Assembly: GCA_019422525.1 (NCBI GenBank)
Contig: JAHZDE010000001.1
Location: 434,001 to 498,000 of the forward strand
DNA from: Clostridiales bacterium
GTDB taxonomy: Bacteria > Bacillota > Clostridia > Oscillospirales > Acutalibacteraceae
DNA: 64,000 nt
Reading direction: 5' to 3'
The number at the start of each line of letters is the position of its first letter. The first letter of the stretch is position 1. The notes under the pieces are model-generated. The model was given only the letters and a program-made list of their open reading frames with translations, searched no databases and had not been told where the DNA came from. The translations under genes were made by a program, and so were the position numbers. Positions 34,874 through 42,897 of this stretch are shown in pieces.

Positions 34874-35368
34874 ATGCCCAAGACCAAATTTCAAAACGTT
34901 GTATTCACCATCATCATGGCCTGTATCATGGTGTATGGAATGATTGTCTATAATGTGGCCTTGAATACCGGCGGCGTTACCAACGAGACCTTCTTGCTGG
35001 CCCTCCATGAAATGCCCATTATGGTGCCCATTGCCTTTGTGCTGGAATTTTTTGTGGTGGAAAAGCTGGCGGCTCGTTTGGCATTCTCTTTTATGCGTCC
35101 CACCGACCGTCCCCAGTTTATCACCTATGCTATTTCTACTATGATTGTCTGCATTATGTGCCCCACCATGAGCCTGATTGCTACCTTGCTGTTTAAAGAG
35201 CCCAGCTTTGGCACCTGGATTCAAACCTTTGGCTGTAACTTCCCCATGGCTTTGTTCTGGCAGCTTTTGTACTGCGGCCCTCTGACCCGCTTTTTATTCC
35301 GCCTGATTTTTGCCAAACAGCTGAAAAAAGACTCCAGCGAACAGGCAGCCGAGAAATCCAACGCTTGA
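34874..35368 (+). CDS. DUF2798-like membrane protein
   Basis: A 164-aa membrane protein with four hydrophobic helices arranged as two repeats: FTIIMACIMVYGMIVYN with MPIMVPIAFVLEFFVVEKLA, then ISTMIVCIMCPTMSLIATLL with FPMALFWQLLYCGPLTRFLF. This helix-pair pattern matches the DUF2798 family, whose function is unknown. I use the ATG at 34874, preceded by AAAGGAG; the longer frame would translate through the terminator hairpin. The C-terminal tail is polar. Confidence 0.75.
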   Translation: MPKTKFQNVVFTIIMACIMVYGMIVYNVALNTGGVTNETFLLALHEMPIMVPIAFVLEFFVVEKLAARLAFSFMRPTDRPQFITYAISTMIVCIMCPTMSLIATLLFKEPSFGTWIQTFGCNFPMALFWQLLYCGPLTRFLFRLIFAKQLKKDSSEQAAEKSNA

Positions 35369-35433
35369 GAGAGAAAAAGCAGGTTTTTTGTCTGTGAAAA
35401 CATGGCGTTTCTGTGGGAAATCTGCCCCTGCCC

Positions 35434-35462
35434 TTGATTTTCCTGTATAAATAGGATATAAT
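35434..35462 (+). promoter_or_regulatory. Sigma-A promoter of the aldolase gene
   Basis: TTGATT and TATAAT separated by 17 bases, with a leader of about 75 bases to the start codon. Confidence 0.75.
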
Positions 35463-35543
35463 GATTTCGGTTTGATTTGTTAGTTTATTGCCCTTTTGGC
35501 TGGAAGGCCAGAAAGGCAAATAATAAAAAATGGAGGACTGAAA

Positions 35544-36407
35544 ATGTTAGTATCTGCAAAAGAAATGCTGACCAAGGCCAAGGCTGGCCACTATGCTGTA
35601 GGACAGTTCAACATCAACAACCTGGAGTGGACCAAGGCAATCCTGCAAACTGCACAGGAACTGAATTCCCCTGTGATTCTGGGTGTCTCCGAGGGCGCCG
35701 GTAAGTATATGTGCGGCTATACCACGGTTGTGGGTATGGTAAAGGGTATGCTCGATGAGCTGAAGATCACCGTTCCCGTAGCGCTGCATCTGGACCACGG
35801 CAGCTATGAGGGCGCAAAGGCTTGCATCGCAGCCGGCTTCTCCTCCATTATGTTCGACGGCTCCCACTATCCCATCGAAGAGAACATCGAAAAGACCAAA
35901 GAGCTGGTTGCCATTGCCGAGTCCAAGGGCATGTCCATTGAGGCTGAGGTTGGCGCTATCGGCGGCGAAGAAGATGGCGTTATCGGCGGCGGCGAAGTGG
36001 CCGATCCCGACGAGTGCAAGATGATTGCTGATTTGGGCGTTACCATGCTGGCTGCCGGCATCGGCAACATCCATGGCAAGTATCCCGAGAACTGGCCCGG
36101 CCTGCGTTTTGACGCACTGGCAGCCATTCAGGAAAAGACCGGCACCATGCCTCTGGTTCTCCATGGCGGCACGGGCATCCCGGCTGACATGATCAAAAAG
36201 GCTATTGACCTGGGCGTTTCCAAGATCAACGTGAATACCGAGTGCCAGCTGGCATTTGCCGCAGCTGTACGGAAGTACATCGAAGAAGGCAAAGACCTGC
36301 AGGGCAAGGGCTTCGACCCCCGTAAGCTGCTGGCTCCTGGCGTAGAGGCTATCAAGGCTACCGTGAAGGAGAAGATGGAGCTGTTCGGTTCTATCGGCAA
36401 AGCCTGA
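35544..36407 (+). CDS. fba: Class II fructose-1,6-bisphosphate aldolase
   Basis: A 287-aa zinc-dependent aldolase for glycolysis and gluconeogenesis (fructose-1,6-bisphosphate to DHAP and glyceraldehyde-3-phosphate). Zinc ligands and active-site motifs are visible: VALHLDHGS (His and Asp), SIMFDGSHYP, SIEAEVGAIGGEEDG, GNIHGKYP and LVLHGGTGIP, then INVNTECQ. Length and order are typical of the FbaA group. The ATG at 35544 has GGAGG eight bases upstream; the frame extends to 35496 but without a ribosome binding site. It is monocistronic, with its own promoter and a strong terminator. Codon use is highly biased, as expected for an abundant enzyme. Confidence 0.96.
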   Translation: MLVSAKEMLTKAKAGHYAVGQFNINNLEWTKAILQTAQELNSPVILGVSEGAGKYMCGYTTVVGMVKGMLDELKITVPVALHLDHGSYEGAKACIAAGFSSIMFDGSHYPIEENIEKTKELVAIAESKGMSIEAEVGAIGGEEDGVIGGGEVADPDECKMIADLGVTMLAAGIGNIHGKYPENWPGLRFDALAAIQEKTGTMPLVLHGGTGIPADMIKKAIDLGVSKINVNTECQLAFAAAVRKYIEEGKDLQGKGFDPRKLLAPGVEAIKATVKEKMELFGSIGKA

Positions 36408-36429
36408 TTGCGATAAAACCCCATAAAAA

Positions 36430-36470
36430 CAGGCCGCTGTACCCAAAAGGTATGGCGGCCTTATTTTTTT
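36430..36470 (+). terminator. Terminator of the aldolase gene
   Basis: AGGCCGC pairs with GCGGCCT, with further pairing inside, followed by TATTTTTTT. Confidence 0.82.
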
Positions 36471-36506
36471 GCTGACAGAACTGCAAATCCTTTTATAAAT
36501 ATAAAA

Positions 36507-36543
36507 AAAAACCTTTCCGGGAAAAACCGGAAAGGTTTTTTTG
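36507..36543 (+). terminator. Second terminator-like hairpin abutting the repeat array
   Basis: AACCTTTCCGG pairs with CCGGAAAGGTT with A-rich and T-rich flanks, so it could work in both directions. Its T run merges with the first degenerate CRISPR repeat. Confidence 0.8.
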
Positions 36544-37212
36544 TCCCCTTGCGGGGAGTGGGGTGCAGCGACGGACTCTGCTTCAATGAAGACGGGACTC
36601 AAATGTTACCGACCCCTTGCGGGGAGTGGATTGCAGCTGATCGATTGTGGTCAACAGAAGGATGGCTGTATTCGTTACCGACCCCTCACGGGGAGTGGAT
36701 TGCAGCTGTGCAAGGCAACTCAGTAATAAAACCTCTGTTGTGTTACCCCCCCCCTTGCGGGGAGTGGGGGCAGCCGAAGTGCTCGACTTGATCGTAAAAG
36801 ACCCCAGTTACCGACCCCTTACGGGGAGTGGGGGGCAGATGCTGGTGAACGCACGGGCCCTTTGGTTATCAAGTTACCGACCCCTTACGGGGAAAAGTTG
36901 AACCTCACCAAAATGACCTGATGAATTATGAACTTGGGTTACCGACCCCTTGCGGGGTGTGGACTGTTTCCAACTGTCCTTATCGCAAATAGTTGCCGAC
37001 CCCTTACGGAGTGTGGATTACAACAAGTGATGGAAATTACTCCGAATAGTGGTATGTTGTTACTGACCCCTTGCGGGGTGTGGACTGTTTCCAACTGTCT
37101 TTATCGCAAATAGTTGCCGACCCCTTACGGAGTGTGGATTACAACAAGTGATAGAAATTACTCCGAATAGTGGTATGTTGTTACTGACCCCTTGCGGGGT
37201 GTGGATTGCAGC
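36537..37212 (+). CRISPR. Decayed CRISPR array, about 11 repeats
   Basis: A 33-base repeat recurs with starts near 36537, 36605, 36674, 36742, 36807, 36873, 36938, 36992, 37059, 37113 and 37180. The best copies begin GTTACCGACCCC, contain the hairpin CCCCTTGCGGGG and end GTGGATTGCAGC. Intervening sequences are unique, 32-36 bases, except two of 21 bases. The palindrome plus a GTGGATTG-type 3' end resembles I-C and some III repeats, which suggests plus-strand transcription. Only two or three copies agree closely; the rest carry substitutions, and the first and sixth have lost one end, so the array looks inactive. No cas gene is adjacent; a Cas10-like operon begins 25 kb away. Confidence 0.7.
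36938..37179 (+). repeat. 121-bp tandem duplication inside the CRISPR array
   Basis: Bases 36938-37058 and 37059-37179 are nearly the same, including two spacers that differ from their copies by one base each (CTGTCC/CTGTCT, GATGG/GATAG). Duplication of repeat-spacer units followed by point mutation is a sign of array decay by recombination rather than new acquisition. Confidence 0.82.
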
Positions 37213-37337
37213 GGCAAAATTGACGGGAAAAGCCCTGAAAATCTTGCCCCTTTTTTACAGAATACCAGACTTTTTGTCAAAATGCAAGGGGAAAGGGAGG
37301 GCTTTGGCAAAAAAATGGCCGCAGCCCCTGCTTTTTG

Positions 37338-37396
37338 GGGTGCGAACCTCCTTTAAAACAGGGAAAACGCCGCCCCTTTTTAGACGGTTCGCACCC
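37338..37396. repeat. Inverted repeat between the CRISPR array and ypeB
   Basis: GGGTGCGAACC at 37338-37348 is matched by GGTTCGCACCC at 37386-37396, 37 bases apart. It may end transcription from ypeB on the minus strand, but neither side has a clean T run. The rest of 37213-37417 shows no gene. Confidence 0.6.
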
Positions 37397-37417
37397 AAAG
37401 CCAACAGCAGAGGGATA

Positions 37418-38764
37418 TTACAGCGCCAAAATGCCGTTGTCGCTTTCAATCAGCTCATAAATCCGTTCTTCCATGCCGGTTTCCCCGTTGATATACACCA
37501 GGATATCCTCGCCGTCCTCGCCCTTGCACACAAATTCCCAGCACAGGACTTCATCCAGCCCCGGTGTGGGGATGAGGGCCAGGGAAGGCTCCTTTTGAAT
37601 CTCCAGCCGGGAACTGACCGATTCACGGGCCTTTTCCGCCGAAACAGAAGGGGCCTGCAGGCTGCGCTCATGATGGTTCATCAAATAGCCCGAGGCGTTG
37701 TAGGATACGATTTCGCCGGTGTCCAGAGCAACGCCTACCTTGATAAGGTCCGGGTAACAGGTCACGGGGCTTCCGTCAAAGGCCTCCTGCCAGGCAAAGT
37801 TAAAGGTACACACACCGTCGGCGGTGACATAATAGCTTTCCTTTACGCTGGAAATCCCCACGGTTTCCAGGAACCCTCGGGCTTTTGTCAGGGCTTCCTT
37901 TTGGGAGAGCTTGTTTTCCTCCACGGTCCTCGAATTGGAAAGGGAGCACAAAAGCCCTCCGTCCTTGGTAACGGAAACCCGCAAGGCATCGGATTCAAAA
38001 TTATAGCAGGGCAGGCCGCCTCCGGTATCGGTGACGGCTGTCAGTTTGGATGCTTCCATATCCACAAAACCGGCGGCTGCTTCACAGGCTTTTTCCTCTG
38101 TCAGCCGCTCCATTCCTTCGGTGGCCTTGGCGGTCCTCTGGGCAATGTGGTCGCTAAAGGGGCCGTCATAAATCAGCGTGGGATATTCCCCAAAGGCTGA
38201 CGCGCTCTTTTCCAGCTCGCCGCCATAGTCCGGCAGAACCTCAATCACGTTTTTCAGGGTGTCTTCCGCCTCGTCCATGGTCACCCGGCCATACCGGAAC
38301 CGCTCTTCCAGCTTTTGCAGCTCGGTGCTCAGGGTTTCGGCGTAGTCGTGCAGGGTGGAAAGGTTGTCAAATTCTTCCTCGCTCAGCTGCTGCCCCGCTG
38401 CCAGCCTTCGGGAAAGATAGGACGCATAGTCCCCGGCCTGGGACAAAAACCGGTTGATGTTGTTCGAGTTTTCTCCGGCAGCCGGCAAAGCGGCCAAAGC
38501 GGCTTTGGCCCCGGAAGATTCCTCCAAAAGCTGAGCCGCAAGGCCGGTTTGCGCCGTGGCGGTATTGGCATAGCGGGACTTTTCCAACGCGGTCTCCATG
38601 CCGGAAACATAGCCCGAAAGGTCGCTGACTGCCCGCTGGTACACATAGGAAAGGGTGGTTTCCGCTTCGGCGGCCTGCATGCTGCGCACGGAAAGACCAA
38701 TGCCCAGCACGGCTACCGCCGCCAGCAAAAAGGTTCCCGAACGGATTTTTCCTCTGCGAGTCAC
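37418..38764 (-). CDS. ypeB: Germination protein YpeB
   Basis: A 448-aa spore protein needed, in Bacillus, for stable assembly and control of the cortex-lytic enzyme SleB. One N-terminal membrane helix (FLLAAVAVLGIGLSV) is followed by a helical domain (about 35-190) and C-terminal PepSY-like repeats, including KLSQKEALTKARGFLETVGI and SAEKARESVSSRL. I start at GTG 38764, with AAAGGAGG seven bases upstream; the longer frame to 38830 has no such site. The length is the family norm. sleB, normally the adjacent upstream gene, is absent; the helicase gene is there instead. The stop lies about 200 bases from the CRISPR array. Confidence 0.9.
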   Translation of the reverse strand: MTRRGKIRSGTFLLAAVAVLGIGLSVRSMQAAEAETTLSYVYQRAVSDLSGYVSGMETALEKSRYANTATAQTGLAAQLLEESSGAKAALAALPAAGENSNNINRFLSQAGDYASYLSRRLAAGQQLSEEEFDNLSTLHDYAETLSTELQKLEERFRYGRVTMDEAEDTLKNVIEVLPDYGGELEKSASAFGEYPTLIYDGPFSDHIAQRTAKATEGMERLTEEKACEAAAGFVDMEASKLTAVTDTGGGLPCYNFESDALRVSVTKDGGLLCSLSNSRTVEENKLSQKEALTKARGFLETVGISSVKESYYVTADGVCTFNFAWQEAFDGSPVTCYPDLIKVGVALDTGEIVSYNASGYLMNHHERSLQAPSVSAEKARESVSSRLEIQKEPSLALIPTPGLDEVLCWEFVCKGEDGEDILVYINGETGMEERIYELIESDNGILAL

Positions 38765-38839
38765 AGCAAATCCTCCTTTTCTGTCATCATTACAAAAGGA
38801 GTATGCGCCGTAGGGGGAAAAACTATGCATCGATATTTT

Positions 38840-41800
38840 TTAAAAAAGCCGAAGCTGCTGTGGGGCGGCTTTGGGGCGAAGCTTTGGCGTTTCCCGGATG
38901 ACCTGCCCGGGCAGCTCCGAAAGGAAAACCGAAGGCTCCCCGCCGCAGGTGAGAATGAGTTCTTCCCGGGCGCGGGTCATGCCCACAAAGAATAGCCGCC
39001 GCTCTTCTTCCAGGTTTATGCTTTCGTCTGCCCGTTCCAAAGGCAGCGTTTTTTTCTGTATCCCCGCAAGGAGCACCGCCGGGAATTCCAGCCCTTTGGC
39101 AGCGTGAAGGGTCATCAGGTGTACGCCGCCGCCGTGATACTTTTTCTTTCCCCGGCGGATGTCCACATCCTCCCCCAAGGAGAGGGCTTCCAGCATTTCC
39201 TCCATGGAGTCGTAATAAACGGCAGTGCGGCACAGCTGCTCCATAGCGTCGCTGTCCCCGTGACGTTCCCGCCAGCCGTCCAATAGCTTTCGGGGCGTAT
39301 CCTTCCGGTGGGCGCTTTCCTGCCGGTATTCTTCAAGCCACATGGACAAAAATCCCGAGTCCTCCGCTTCCTGCTGCAAGCGCTCGTTCGAGGGCAATTC
39401 TTCCTGAGAAAATAGTTTTGCCGCCCGCTCGCACAGATGGGCTGGGCAGTCCCACACCAACCGCAGGCAATCCTGCAAAGCAGCGGCGTCCCGGGGATTG
39501 AAAAGGAATCGGTAAAAAGCCAGCGCCCCTTGTACCTCGTCCTTTTCCAACAGCTGTCCCCGGCCATATACGATACAGGGGATGTCCTCCCGGTTTAAAA
39601 TTTTTTCCAGGGAATCCAGCTGATGGCGGGTGCGGCACAATACGGCAATGTCCGAAAACGGCAGCGCCGGCTCCCGGGCGCCCCCCATAGACTGGGCTTC
39701 CAGCATATCCAGCCCGCCGGTCAAACGACGGATTTCCCTCGCTATCCAAATGCCTTCCTGTAAGGGGGAAGAAAGGCAAACGGCCCGCACCGGGATTCCG
39801 CCGGCCGCATGGGGGGAAAGGACACGGGTTTCGCCGGGGTTGTGGGAAATCATATGGACGGCAGCCTGTAGGATTTCCGGCGCGGAGCGGTAGTTTTGGG
39901 ATAAGTGCAGGATTTTCGCCTGGGGAAACGCCTGTGTAAGCGCCGCAAAACAGCCGGCATCTGCGCCCCGGAAGCCATAGATGGACTGGTCCGCGTCGCC
40001 GATGACAAACAGGCTTTTGGAATATTGGTTCCAGTGCCGGACGAGCCGGTGCTGCAAGGGGTTCATATCCTGAAATTCATCCACCAGCAAATGGGTGAAC
40101 TTCCGGCAGCTGTGGGGTGTCAGCTCCAGCGCATCCAGCAGCAAATCGTCCAAGTCCCGAAGCCCCTGCTCTTTCAGGCTTTGCCTGTAGGATTCATACA
40201 GGCTGTTTTCTTCCCGGCAGCCCCGGTTTTTCCAGTCAGAGACCGCTTGTAAAAAAACGCCGGGCTTTTCCTTGATTCCTGCCTGCTGCAATAGTTGGGA
40301 AGCGGTTTTCAGGGCAGTCTCACGGGAAATGAGGGGCTTTTTGTCGAGGAGGGAGAGGCAAATTGCATGGAAGGTGCCTACCGTCAGTCCCCGGACGGCC
40401 TTTTTCCCGCCCAGCTCTTTTTCGAGCCTGGCCCGAAGTTCACTGGCCGCCTGCCGGGTAAAGGTCACGGCGGTAATTTCCCCGGGCTTTGCCTGTCCGC
40501 TTTCCAGAAGATGGGCAATCCGGGCAATGAGGGTACGGGTTTTTCCGGTGCCCGGCCCGGCAATCACGGCGGTTACCGGCGCTTCCGATTTTGCCGCCTT
40601 TTGCTGTTCCTCATTGAGGCCGCCGGAAGCGGGGGAAGGGGAAAGCTCCTCTTGTTTGGGGGCAGGTGCTTTTTTAGCAATGGCAGGCTCCTTTTTTCGT
40701 TTTGGGGGAAGCAGCCCGAACAGGGAAGTCTGTCCGGCAAAGCGTTCCCGCTCTTCGGGGGTAAAGACGGAAATCACACCGTATTCCCCGTCATAGCCGG
40801 GGTTGCGGTGGACTTCCCCAGCCCGCATCCGGCGAATCCCTTCGGCCACCAGTTCCCCGGCGGATTTGGTAATGATGTCCAGTGGGAGCTCCCGCAAAAT
40901 GGAAAATTCCGGCCCCAGCTCCCTCAGCAGGCGGAAATACCCTTCCTGCACCCGTTTGCTGGCAGGGGACATGCCGATGGCAGAGGCAATTAGCTCCGGC
41001 AGAGGCATCAAACTTTCAAAGGGACGTGCGTTTTCCGGCCGGAATCCGGCGGGACGGTCGGCCAATTCCTCCACCCGATGTTCCACGCCAATGGTCAGTT
41101 TTTTTCCGCAGACAGGGCACAGGCCGCCATAGGAAAGGGTTTGTGACGGTTCCAGACAGATATGGCAGTTCCGATGGCCGTCCAAATGGTATTTCCCTTC
41201 TTCCGGGAAAAATTCCAGCGTGCCCAAAAAACCTTCCCCGGTTTGGATGGCTTTGGCAAGCCCAGAATAGGAAAGTTCCCCGTCCAGAATGTCCGCCTCC
41301 CGTCCCAGCTTTTGGGGGGAATGGGCGTCGGAGTGGGACACCAGCGTCATGCCGTCCAGGGCGGAAACACGCCAGTTCATAGGCGGGTCGGAGGAAAGCC
41401 CTGTTTCCACCGCTTTCACATAAGGGGCTAAATCTTCATAACATTCTTCCAGCGTCTGGAACCCGGAAAAAGCGCCGAACAGGGAGAAATGGGGCGTCCA
41501 GATGTGAGCGGGAATATAAATGGCTTTTGGACAGGTTTCCAGTACAATTTCCAGCAAGTCCCGGCTGTCCAGCCCCAAAATCGGGCGGCCGTCAGAATGA
41601 AGGTTGCCGATAGCTTCCAGCTTTTGGGAAAGCCGCTGGGCGTCCTCCAAACCGGGCAAAAGCAGCAGATGATGGACTTTCCGGGTGCGGCCGTTCTTTT
41701 TATAAATCGTGCTGATTTCGCCGCTCACCACAAAACGGGGAGTGGGGCTGTTTTCCGGCCCGCCGGGCAGACAAAAAGACGGATGCAAAGTATACAGCCC

Positions 41801-41980
41801 TTCTTCAGCGGGAACCAGACACTCAGAAAGCTCCTTTCGCCAGGCCGGATGGGTAAAGTCCCCCGTACCAATTAGGGTAATGCCTTTGTACCTGGCCCAC
41901 AAGTCCAAATGAGGCGCGTCGCAATCCCGGCTGGTGGCCCGGGAAAATCGGGAATGAATATGTAAATCGGCAATGTACAT
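38840..41980 (-). CDS. EndoQ-type endonuclease fused to a UvrD/PcrA helicase
   Basis: A 1046-aa DNA repair fusion. Residues 1-420 match endonuclease Q: PHP-type metal motifs DLHIHSRFS (H7, H9), SGEIS, HSDAH, and a four-Cys zinc ribbon (C272, C275, C288, C291). EndoQ nicks DNA 5' of deaminated bases and abasic sites. This part ends with GQTSLFG (417-421), which fits a sliding-clamp motif. After a Lys/Pro/Ala linker, about 455-1046 is a superfamily 1A helicase: AGPGTGKTRTL, LLVDEFQDMNP, VIGDADQSIYGFRGA, TLHAAKGLEF and FVGMTRAREEL. The last five residues, QLRLF, fit the bacterial beta-clamp motif QLxLF. I start at ATG 41980, after GGAAGGA. Nicking followed by unwinding in one chain is the likely job. 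Confidence 0.9.
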   Translation of the reverse strand: MYIADLHIHSRFSRATSRDCDAPHLDLWARYKGITLIGTGDFTHPAWRKELSECLVPAEEGLYTLHPSFCLPGGPENSPTPRFVVSGEISTIYKKNGRTRKVHHLLLLPGLEDAQRLSQKLEAIGNLHSDGRPILGLDSRDLLEIVLETCPKAIYIPAHIWTPHFSLFGAFSGFQTLEECYEDLAPYVKAVETGLSSDPPMNWRVSALDGMTLVSHSDAHSPQKLGREADILDGELSYSGLAKAIQTGEGFLGTLEFFPEEGKYHLDGHRNCHICLEPSQTLSYGGLCPVCGKKLTIGVEHRVEELADRPAGFRPENARPFESLMPLPELIASAIGMSPASKRVQEGYFRLLRELGPEFSILRELPLDIITKSAGELVAEGIRRMRAGEVHRNPGYDGEYGVISVFTPEERERFAGQTSLFGLLPPKRKKEPAIAKKAPAPKQEELSPSPASGGLNEEQQKAAKSEAPVTAVIAGPGTGKTRTLIARIAHLLESGQAKPGEITAVTFTRQAASELRARLEKELGGKKAVRGLTVGTFHAICLSLLDKKPLISRETALKTASQLLQQAGIKEKPGVFLQAVSDWKNRGCREENSLYESYRQSLKEQGLRDLDDLLLDALELTPHSCRKFTHLLVDEFQDMNPLQHRLVRHWNQYSKSLFVIGDADQSIYGFRGADAGCFAALTQAFPQAKILHLSQNYRSAPEILQAAVHMISHNPGETRVLSPHAAGGIPVRAVCLSSPLQEGIWIAREIRRLTGGLDMLEAQSMGGAREPALPFSDIAVLCRTRHQLDSLEKILNREDIPCIVYGRGQLLEKDEVQGALAFYRFLFNPRDAAALQDCLRLVWDCPAHLCERAAKLFSQEELPSNERLQQEAEDSGFLSMWLEEYRQESAHRKDTPRKLLDGWRERHGDSDAMEQLCRTAVYYDSMEEMLEALSLGEDVDIRRGKKKYHGGGVHLMTLHAAKGLEFPAVLLAGIQKKTLPLERADESINLEEERRLFFVGMTRAREELILTCGGEPSVFLSELPGQVIRETPKLRPKAAPQQLRLF

Positions 41981-42043
41981 GGAATCATGTCCTTCCATTT
42001 TGATAAAATCGACTGCTCTGTTTTGAAAAGCTGTCAAAACAAC

Positions 42044-42078
42044 AAAATGGGATTCCGTACCCACGGAACCCCATTTTT
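42044..42078 (-). terminator. Terminator after the small membrane protein gene
   Basis: On the minus strand, AAAATGGGGTTCCGTG pairs with TACGGAATCCCATTTT, then a T-rich stretch. It separates the 50-aa gene from the helicase gene. Confidence 0.8.
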
Positions 42079-42095
42079 AGAAAGGCCGTAAAAAA

Positions 42096-42248
42096 TTACT
42101 GAATGGAGCAGTCCAGATAGTGCTCCAGCTCTTCCTCGTCCTTCTTCTTCTTATCGAAGAACAGCACCACTGCCGTGACGATTGCCGCAACTGCTGCCGC
42201 GACGGAGACGATGCCGATAATCAGACCAATCTTGCTGTACTTTTTCAT
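42096..42248 (-). CDS. 50-aa single-pass membrane protein
   Basis: A short gene below common length cut-offs but well supported. The protein starts MKKYSKIGLIIG, has one hydrophobic helix (about 7-31, Ala/Val-rich) and then a very charged KKKKDEEE segment, ending in HYLDCSIQ. It has a clear ribosome binding site (GGAGG, eight bases upstream), its own consensus promoter at 42326-42354 (TTGACA-17-TATCAT) and its own terminator at 42044-42078. The Lys-rich side should face the cytoplasm. Function is unknown; small membrane proteins of this shape often tune larger membrane complexes. Confidence 0.8.
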   Translation of the reverse strand: MKKYSKIGLIIGIVSVAAAVAAIVTAVVLFFDKKKKDEEELEHYLDCSIQ

Positions 42249-42325
42249 ATTTGAGCACCTCCAAAGAGAATATGGATGTCACCGCATAAGCGGGGCGTCA
42301 TAAATCACGAAGATTCTATAGGACT

Positions 42326-42354
42326 ATGATACCCAAATTTTGTGAAAATGTCAA
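42326..42354 (-). promoter_or_regulatory. Sigma-A promoter of the 50-aa membrane protein gene
   Basis: On the minus strand TTGACA and TATCAT are separated by 17 bases. Confidence 0.78.
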
Positions 42355-42375
42355 ATAAATTTGCAGTTTTGGGCA

Positions 42376-42405
42376 AAATAAAAAGCAGAGTGAAACACTC
42401 TGCTT
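42376..42405 (-). terminator. Terminator of rpsT
   Basis: AAGCAGAGTG and CACTCTGCTT form a ten-base-pair hairpin with a three-base loop; on the minus strand it is followed by TTTTATTTT. Confidence 0.88.
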
Positions 42406-42502
42406 CTTCAATGCATTTTCCGGCTTTCCTGCTTTTGTTGCAAAACAGGAAAACCAATGAATCAGGAAAGATGAACCATCGGCCGAAACAGCCCATGATG
42501 CA

Positions 42503-42763
42503 TTAGGCGTTAGCGTTCAGCTTGCGAGCCAGAGCGGACTTCTTTCTGGCAGCAGTATTCTTGTGCAGAATGCCCTTAGCGGCAGCCTGATCAATCTTCT
42601 TGATCGCAACGCGCACAGCCTCTGCTTTATCAGCAGAATTGCTCTCGATGGCAGCGTTAGCCTTCTTCATATCCGTCTTCAGTGCGGAATTGATAGCCTT
42701 GTTCCGCATGGTCTTGGTAGCGATTACCTTAACACGCTTCTTGGCAGATTTAATATTCGGCAT
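42503..42763 (-). CDS. rpsT: 30S ribosomal protein S20
   Basis: An 86-aa basic, helical protein with the S20 signature: PNIKSAKKRVKVIATKTMRNKAINSALKT, then AVRVAIKKIDQAAAKGILHKNTAARKKS. It binds 16S rRNA in the 30S subunit body. The start at 42763 is fixed by GGAGG seven bases upstream and by the family's universal MPNIKSA start; the open frame runs further upstream only by chance. The promoter is TTGCAT-17-TATCAT. The divergent pairing of rpsT with gpr is a common arrangement in Firmicutes. Confidence 0.97.
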   Translation of the reverse strand: MPNIKSAKKRVKVIATKTMRNKAINSALKTDMKKANAAIESNSADKAEAVRVAIKKIDQAAAKGILHKNTAARKKSALARKLNANA

Positions 42764-42800
42764 GGTTACACCTCCTTCTACACTTTTTCGCGTACAAGTA

Positions 42801-42829
42801 ATGATAGCACGAATGCAAATAAAATGCAA
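42801..42829 (-). promoter_or_regulatory. Sigma-A promoter of rpsT
   Basis: On the minus strand TTGCAT and TATCAT with a 17-base spacer, giving a leader of about 30 bases. Confidence 0.75.
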
Positions 42830-42897
42830 GATTTTTTTGAAAATTCCTGTTTTTACAGCCACCAGAAATCTATAATCAAAAGGGGAGATTTTTAGCA

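Noticed and set aside
36541..37113. Several 60-85 codon plus-strand frames within the repeat array
   Set aside because: Their repeated PLTGSG/TPCGEW-like peptides are translations of the CRISPR repeats, not proteins.
36907..37212. Possibility that the array is a simple minisatellite
   Set aside because: Unique sequences of 32-36 bases between palindromic repeats fit a CRISPR array better, though its decay leaves some doubt, reflected in the confidence.
37148..38200. 350-codon plus-strand frame starting in the repeat array
   Set aside because: Most of it is antisense to ypeB, whose family features, start and ribosome binding site are clear on the minus strand.
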